NCBI GenBank assembly: GCA_026770615.1
Contig: MU631474.1
Span: forward strand, 126,121-157,260
Reading direction: 5' to 3'
Length of the DNA stretch: 31,140 nt
From: Pavlovales sp. CCMP2436
Taxonomy: Eukaryota; Haptophyta; Pavlovophyceae; Pavlovales
The notes under the pieces are model-generated. The model was not told the origin of the DNA, searched no databases, and worked only from the letters and a program-made list of their open reading frames with translations. Shown here piece after piece: positions 26,657-31,140 of the stretch. Numbering within the stretch: position 1 is the first letter of the stretch; each line of letters opens with the position of its first letter. Position numbers and translations under genes: made by a program.

Positions 26657-26994
26657 CTATTATTGTTAGTGTTATTATTATTATTATGAGTGTTATTATT
26701 ATTATTATTATTAGTAGTAGTAGTAGTATTAGCATTAGTATTGTTAGTAGCATTATTATTTATTATGATTTATTATTATTATTGTTGTTGTTGTCATTAT
26801 AATTATCGTTATTATTATTATTGTTGTTGTTGTTGTTGTTGTTGTTATTATTATTATTATCATTTTTTTTTTAATCATTATCATTATTATTATTGTTATT
26901 GCTATTAATTTTTTTATTATTATCATATTAATAATTATTATTATTACTATTATTATTAGGAATTAGTAGTCGGCCGAGGTAGTTATTAGTGCAC
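26657..26994 (-). other. Introner-like intron (338 nt, TTA-rich) with 8-bp target duplication
   Basis: On the minus strand the exon ends GTGGAG and the intron begins GTGCAC; it ends AATAG before GTGCACCTCGCG. Removing it joins GTGGAG to GTGCAC in phase 0 (VE|VHLAR). The plus-strand octamer gtgcacct occurs at both borders (26651-26658 and 26989-26996), as expected for a target duplication that supplies the donor GT. The body is mostly ATT/TTA/TTG triplets with a short unique end (cggccgaggtag). Confidence 0.7.
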
Positions 26995-28534
26995 CTCCAC
27001 GCGCGTTGAGAAATAGGCGCCGTCCGCCGCGAATGAGACCCACTGCTCGCGCAGCCGGACCTTCGAGAGGCCGACCATGCGTTCGAACACCTCGAGCGCG
27101 TTCTTAGCCGTGTGCTCACCGTCGAGATTGACCCCGCACGTGAGGCAGCCGAGGAAGATTGATCTGAACTTGCCCTCCACGAGCATGATGCCGCCCACCA
27201 TCTGCGACGTACGCCGCATGCACGTAAGCTTGTCCGCGTTCACGGCGAAGACAGGGCGGCGTAGCGTCTGTGGGCGCTGCTCGCCGAGGAAGTGCAGCAT
27301 TGCGCGACGCATGATCTGCTCGACGCACTTCGTAAAATCCTTGACGAACTTGCGGCCGTGGTTTTTGTCACCGACGGGCAGGCCCATGAGCTGCAAATAG
27401 CTCACCTCGCGCTCGTAGCGGGTGTGGCTGTCTGCCTCGAGGATCATGTTGTACGCGAGGCGGCCGAGGTTAAGGCCGAGGTTGAGCTGCGCGCGATTCG
27501 CCTCCCGCGCGCGCACCTCGGTCTCGACGCACCACTCATGAGCAGGGCCCATGAGGTGGGATTTGCGGAAGATTTGAAGTTTTTAAGCAGCTGGGTCGGC
27601 TGAACGTGCCGTAAGTGTTAACAGGCGAGCCTTTGAGGGGCTTGCCCGGGATCCTGTTCGCTTGGTCGCAGTTGACGTGGGCGCGGCACACATCGCAGAG
27701 GAAAAGGTCATCTCGGCGCACGAAGTCGCACACCTTGGCCATCTCGTCCGCCGACTTGCACGAAGCGATCGTGCGCTCGATCAGCGAGCTCTCGCGCAAG
27801 AGACGCTCGACCTCCTCCGCTCGCTCCACGCGCGTTGTTGCCACCACCTTGTCCGCAACTTTGTTCGCAACGCGGGCCACAAAGTTGTCTGCCGCCGACA
27901 AGGAGGCTGAGAGCACGAGCGCCTTGAACTTGTCCACGATCAACTCCCCCAACTCGTAGACAAGACCAGCGTTCGTGCCTGAGATAAACGTTGGGCCAAA
28001 TGGCGGCATGCCGATAGGTGCGGATGAGACAGGCGCGCGCAGGATGTCGGGCAGACTGTGGCCAGACTCCTCCATGCCTGGCAGCACTGAGACAGCAGTG
28101 AGCCCGGCCCCGGCCACCGCGAGCCCGGCCGGCTGCGTGCTGGCGATGTCCATGCTCGTATCATCGGAGGCGATCGCGGCGACTGCCGGCCTTTTGACGA
28201 AGCCGAAGCCGGCCAATCCCCTCCTCTCCTCGAGCGCGGGCGTGGCAGCCTCCTTCCTCTTCCCAACCATCCGCGTGGCTGCCGCGTACTCCGAGTAGAC
28301 AGAGTTGTGCATCTGGTCGATGTGCCCCTTGGGCGCGATCAGGTTGTTCTTGCGCCCCTGGAAGACGTGAGACGCGCTAAGCTTCCGCTCGTTGAACTTC
28401 TGGAGGCAGATCGGGCACAGCACGCGCTCGTCGCCCTTTGAGCTCTCAAACTCCTTGAACGTGTACTGGACCCCGCTGACCTCGTAGCGTGTCGGCAGCT
28501 CATCCGGGTCATCGCTCTCCTCGCCCTCAGACAT

Positions 28535-28690
28535 GAGAATGTCGAAGAGCCGAGCCGTCTCGGACGGTTACAGAAGTGAATAAATAAATAACCATTTATT
28601 TTCATTTATGTATTTGTTCAAGTATTTATTTATTTTAATAAGTATTTCATAATTATAAATTATTATCCCACGTCGGAGATAATATTTTGA
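28535..28690. promoter_or_regulatory. AT-rich region upstream of the hAT-like gene
   Basis: Contains repeated (aataaata)/(tatttatt) tracts at 28575-28645 in otherwise GC-rich DNA. It is the probable 5' region of the hAT gene (minus strand). No defined promoter motif recognised. Confidence 0.3.
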
Positions 28691-28803
28691 AGAGCTACAT
28701 TCTGCGGCGACGGCCGTCGCGGCTCAGTCGCAGGCAACTGAAGGTTCCTTTTTTGGAGCCAAAACGGATCAGCCTCAGGCAACTGAAGGTACCGGCTGGT
28801 AGG

Positions 28804-29098
28804 TTATTTGAAAGGTACCTGCCCGGACGGCGCCCTTGGCTGCGCGCCTCGCCCTCCCTGGTTGCCTCTGCCCGCGGTGCCTCTGGCGAAGCCTCGGCCT
28901 GGGATGGCAGCGCCGCCACCGTAGCCCCCTCCACCGCGCCCCCCCTGCGACCATGCAGTGGTGGCGTAGGCGGCGCATCCCTTCCCAGCTGAGGAGGGCT
29001 GCCCCATGGGCACGACGGCGTGGTGCCGTGGCGGGAGCTGGTCTCCAGGCAGGTAGATATGTAGTGGTCTGCATCTTGGCCTGCTCGTCCATGCTCAT
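28804..29098 (-). pseudogene. Gly/Arg-rich protein fragment, frameshifted
   Basis: ATG 29098 begins MSMDEQAKMQTTTYLP; near 29045 the reading moves one base and continues as GDQLPPRHHAVVPMG with an RGG-type C-terminus (GGRGGGGYGGGAAIPGRG) to TAA 28804. RGG-rich proteins bind RNA and are common as retroelement ORF1/gag-like products, but this link is inference. No homologue recognised. Confidence 0.35.
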
Positions 29099-29118
29099 CA
29101 GTACCCCTCATGCCTCAG

Positions 29119-29380
29119 CCACAATGCCGACCGGGGCGCACGCCTCGGCCGCGGTGGCCGCGGCGGCCGCGGCGGACAGGGCACACGCACCTAAATGGAC
29201 GTGAGCGTTGTGTGTGTGTAGGGGGGTGTGGGGGGGGGGGGAACCTGTGGCAATTGCTACGAGTTCCCCACCAACCTCACCTCTACCACCACCATCCCTG
29301 CTGCCAGGACTAACGTCTGACGTCGACCAAGTCAGTGAGTGAACAACAACTGTTGAACCATGGTAAGCCGCTATATATTA
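29119..29380 (+). repeat. Dispersed ~260-bp repeat, copy 2
   Basis: Near-identical to 23627-23885, differing in the length of the G run and a few substitutions. In both, the GC-rich start encodes a Gly/Arg-rich tail ending in TAA (RGGQGTRT). It lies ~175 bp before the second reverse-transcriptase remnant. Confidence 0.8.
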
Positions 29381-29556
29381 ATGTAGGGGGGTTCGGGCTG
29401 GCGGTACGTTTCAAGTTCAAGTCAGGCTGATCTAAGCGCTCTGACGCAGGCTCCTACGCGCCTATATATATACCCCTCCATGCCCGGAGAAGTCCACTGT
29501 CGCCCCCGTTGGCTTGAAGGCGACCGTGATGCCCTCGGCCGTGAAAGCTTGCAACC

Positions 29557-31140
29557 GGCCAAGTGCGAGTGGTGGATCGATGAGGCCCACATCGATTCCC
29601 TCGACACCCACCGCGGCCTGGTGACGCGCAGCCACCTACTCGACGGCGTGACTCCGTACTACGGCGTCATGTGCTACGGCATTCCCATCGGGTCGGAGGA
29701 GTACATCAAGCTTGCCCTAGCTGGCAAGTGTGACGAGATCGCATGCATCTCAACCAAGCTAATTACTTCGCTCAGCTCGTCACACAAGCAACAGCTCTGG
29801 CTCTTGACCCTCTTCTCCACGGCGCGCAAATTCGAGTACTTTGCGCGGCACTGCTACCCGGACCACTCGCGCGAGACATGCACCCGCTTCGACGCGATCA
29901 CACGCGCAGGCGACGCACGCGCTAGGAGTCTCACTCGACGACGATCAGTTCGCGACCGCCCGCCTCGCGCTTCCCCGCCGCTACCGTGGCGCCGGACTTC
30001 GGCGAATGGTCGACATCGCGCCGGCCGCCTTCTGTGGCGCCATGGTGCAGGCGGTGCCAGCCTTTCTCGACGTGTGGGCCGACGCGACCAACCCGGCCAG
30101 CGGCGTCACGCAGCGCGGGATGCTCGAGCTGCCGCAGGTCGAGCGCGCGGTGGGGCGGAACTCCTTTTTGGACATGCAGCAGCACGGCTGGCGCGCGTAC
30201 CAGCTGCCGTCTTCCGGGGCAGGCTCTCTGCCACCGCCGCTTCAGGGACAGGCCTTCCGCCGCTGCTGGTTGCTGCTGCAGCAGGAGGCCGGCATCGTCA
30301 CAGGAGCGGGGCCCAACGGAGATCGGCCAACCATCGTGCTCCACCTACCTTCAGAGGAACGTGGCCGACGGCGCGCAGAAGCGCCGGCAGGCTGTGCCTC
30401 AACATGCAGAAGGACCTCACCGACGACCTGGAGGCTCACCGGTACGACGTGCTCAAGATGCAGATCAACGCGCGACACCGCAGCGATCGCGCCGTACACC
30501 TCTTCAGGAGCCTCGATCGCAACAGCTCCGCCTGGGTCGCTGCACTACCGGGCGGCTACGGGCTCTGCAACACCGGCGAGTGGGTGGAGATCACCGCGCG
30601 CTTCTTCGGCGTCCAGAGTCCCATCTGCGCCGGCCTCGTCGCGCGTGGCGCGCGGCTCTTCGGCCACCTCATCGACGCGTTCGGAGACAACCTCGTAGCA
30701 GCCACGGGCGCAGGCGTCACCGGCGGTCACATCGCCAAGCTCCGGCACGACCCGATCCTCGCCCTCCTCGCGGAATTCGCGAGGTCCGTGGGTGCGTTCG
30801 CGCACACCGAGGTTGGAGACATCTTTGGCTCGGTGCTCGCCGCCAACCCAGCGGCCTACCACCTCTACTACGGCGGAGTCGACCGGCGACCCAGGCCGAA
30901 GGTCGACTTTTACGCCGAGTACGACCACTGGGGTGGGCGTGCAGTCCCGCGGCTATTCGAACTCAAGACCATCGCGTTCTGCCCTACTCGGTACAAGGAC
31001 ACCGACGGGCAGTACCCGCAGGGCGCGGTGGGCAGGCGCGCCGACGCGCTACCTGGCGAGCGCATCAAGGAACTCATCAAGCTCGACCGCGACTTCTTCC
31101 ACACACCAGCCGGGCAGACTGGCTCAACGAAGGCCCGCGT
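29557..31140 (+). pseudogene. Non-LTR-type reverse transcriptase, copy 2, C-terminal half with PD-(D/E)XK-like nuclease
   Basis: Starts abruptly at about 29557 in the block after motif C (KCEWWIDEAHI) and so is 5'-truncated, which is typical for LINE insertions. It matches copy 1 to GAMVQAV, then continues with sequence copy 1 lacks. A 2-base deletion near 29900 and another shift near 30355 change frame; the net effect restores the original frame. The C-terminal part (NMQKDLTDDLEAHRYD onward) ends with KVDFYAEYD, 17 residues, then FELKTI (30902-30970), the D-x17-ExK spacing of a PD-(D/E)XK restriction-like endonuclease. Early-branching LINEs use such a domain to nick the target. It runs off the window end. 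Confidence 0.65.

Larger units (their letters stand above)
25785..28534 (-). pseudogene. hAT/ZNF862-like transposase gene with two introns, truncated at the 3' end
   Basis: Starts at ATG 28534 (MSEGEESDDPDELP). A zinc finger (CPICLQKF ... H..H) is followed by an unstructured linker, a helical region with a second CDVC motif, a one-base shift near 27580 (FRKSHL into HEWCVETE), then an RNase H-like region: SFAADGAYFSTRVEVH, DDAHRLELVVNDIRKDT and, in the last exon, GLIDLLEHVSKLS. These blocks match hAT-type proteins of the ZNF862 kind. The introns are 26994-26657 and 26321-26071; both restore the frame when removed. Another one-base shift lies near 25935, and the gene is cut at about 25785 by the reverse transcriptase. 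It may have been functional before decay. Confidence 0.7.

Noticed and set aside
26690..26908. Frame made of tyrosine, leucine and valine runs
   Set aside because: Translation of the ATT/TTA simple repeat inside the predicted intron.
1..31140. CRISPR array, rRNA or tRNA genes
   Set aside because: No regularly spaced repeat-spacer pattern, no rRNA-like conserved blocks and no convincing tRNA cloverleaf seen; the tandem arrays are minisatellites without spacers. A tRNAscan run would settle the tRNA question.

Overview
The window looks like nuclear DNA of a microbial eukaryote (protist or alga). It is a GC-rich background full of transposon relics, into which an AT-richer, virus-like element has been inserted. 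Three things point to a eukaryote: hAT-type and Tc1/mariner-type transposases, spliceosomal introns with GT..AG ends, and interstitial TTAGGG/CCCTAA telomere-like arrays. I cannot name the species; a haptophyte, pelagophyte or similar marine protist would fit.

Region 1 (1-319) is GC-rich host flank. Region 2 (320-14633) is an endogenous Polinton-like / adintovirus-like DNA virus of about 14.3 kb, bounded by ~260 bp terminal inverted repeats (TIRs). From left to right it carries a small zinc-finger gene, a protein-primed family B DNA polymerase (broken), three small genes, then a leftward block (class 3 lipase, major capsid protein, small Gly/Ala-rich protein, minor capsid/penton-like protein). 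A rightward block follows, divergent from a 49-bp intergenic region: a small basic protein, an A32/FtsK-like packaging ATPase and a 442-aa unknown. No retroviral-type integrase and no adenain-like protease was recognised. The capsid and ATPase genes are open, but the polymerase has two in-frame stops and an upstream frameshift, so this copy cannot replicate itself unless recoded. Each TIR is followed on its inner side by a 12-bp minisatellite, and the left one also by degenerate telomere-like repeats.

Region 3 (14634-16318) is an inverted, slightly diverged copy of 6378-7937 (polymerase tail and the three small genes). It abuts the outer end of the right TIR exactly and shows independent decay.

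Region 4 (16319-20700) is host-like. It has a P-loop NTPase gene with one frameshift and no visible ATG, a long stretch without recognisable genes, and a degraded Tc1/mariner-type transposase. Region 5 (20740-22080) is AT-rich and looks like the relic of a large DNA virus: an RNA polymerase second-subunit-like fragment, a telomeric array and ankyrin-repeat fragments. Region 6 (22550-31140) is a GC-rich repeat graveyard. It holds two decayed copies of a reverse transcriptase whose C-terminus (copy 2) carries a PD-(D/E)XK-like nuclease motif. Between them lies a spliced hAT/ZNF862-like transposase gene. One of its introns is a (TTA)n-rich insertion flanked by an 8-bp target duplication that supplies the splice donor, the signature of an introner (transposon-born intron).
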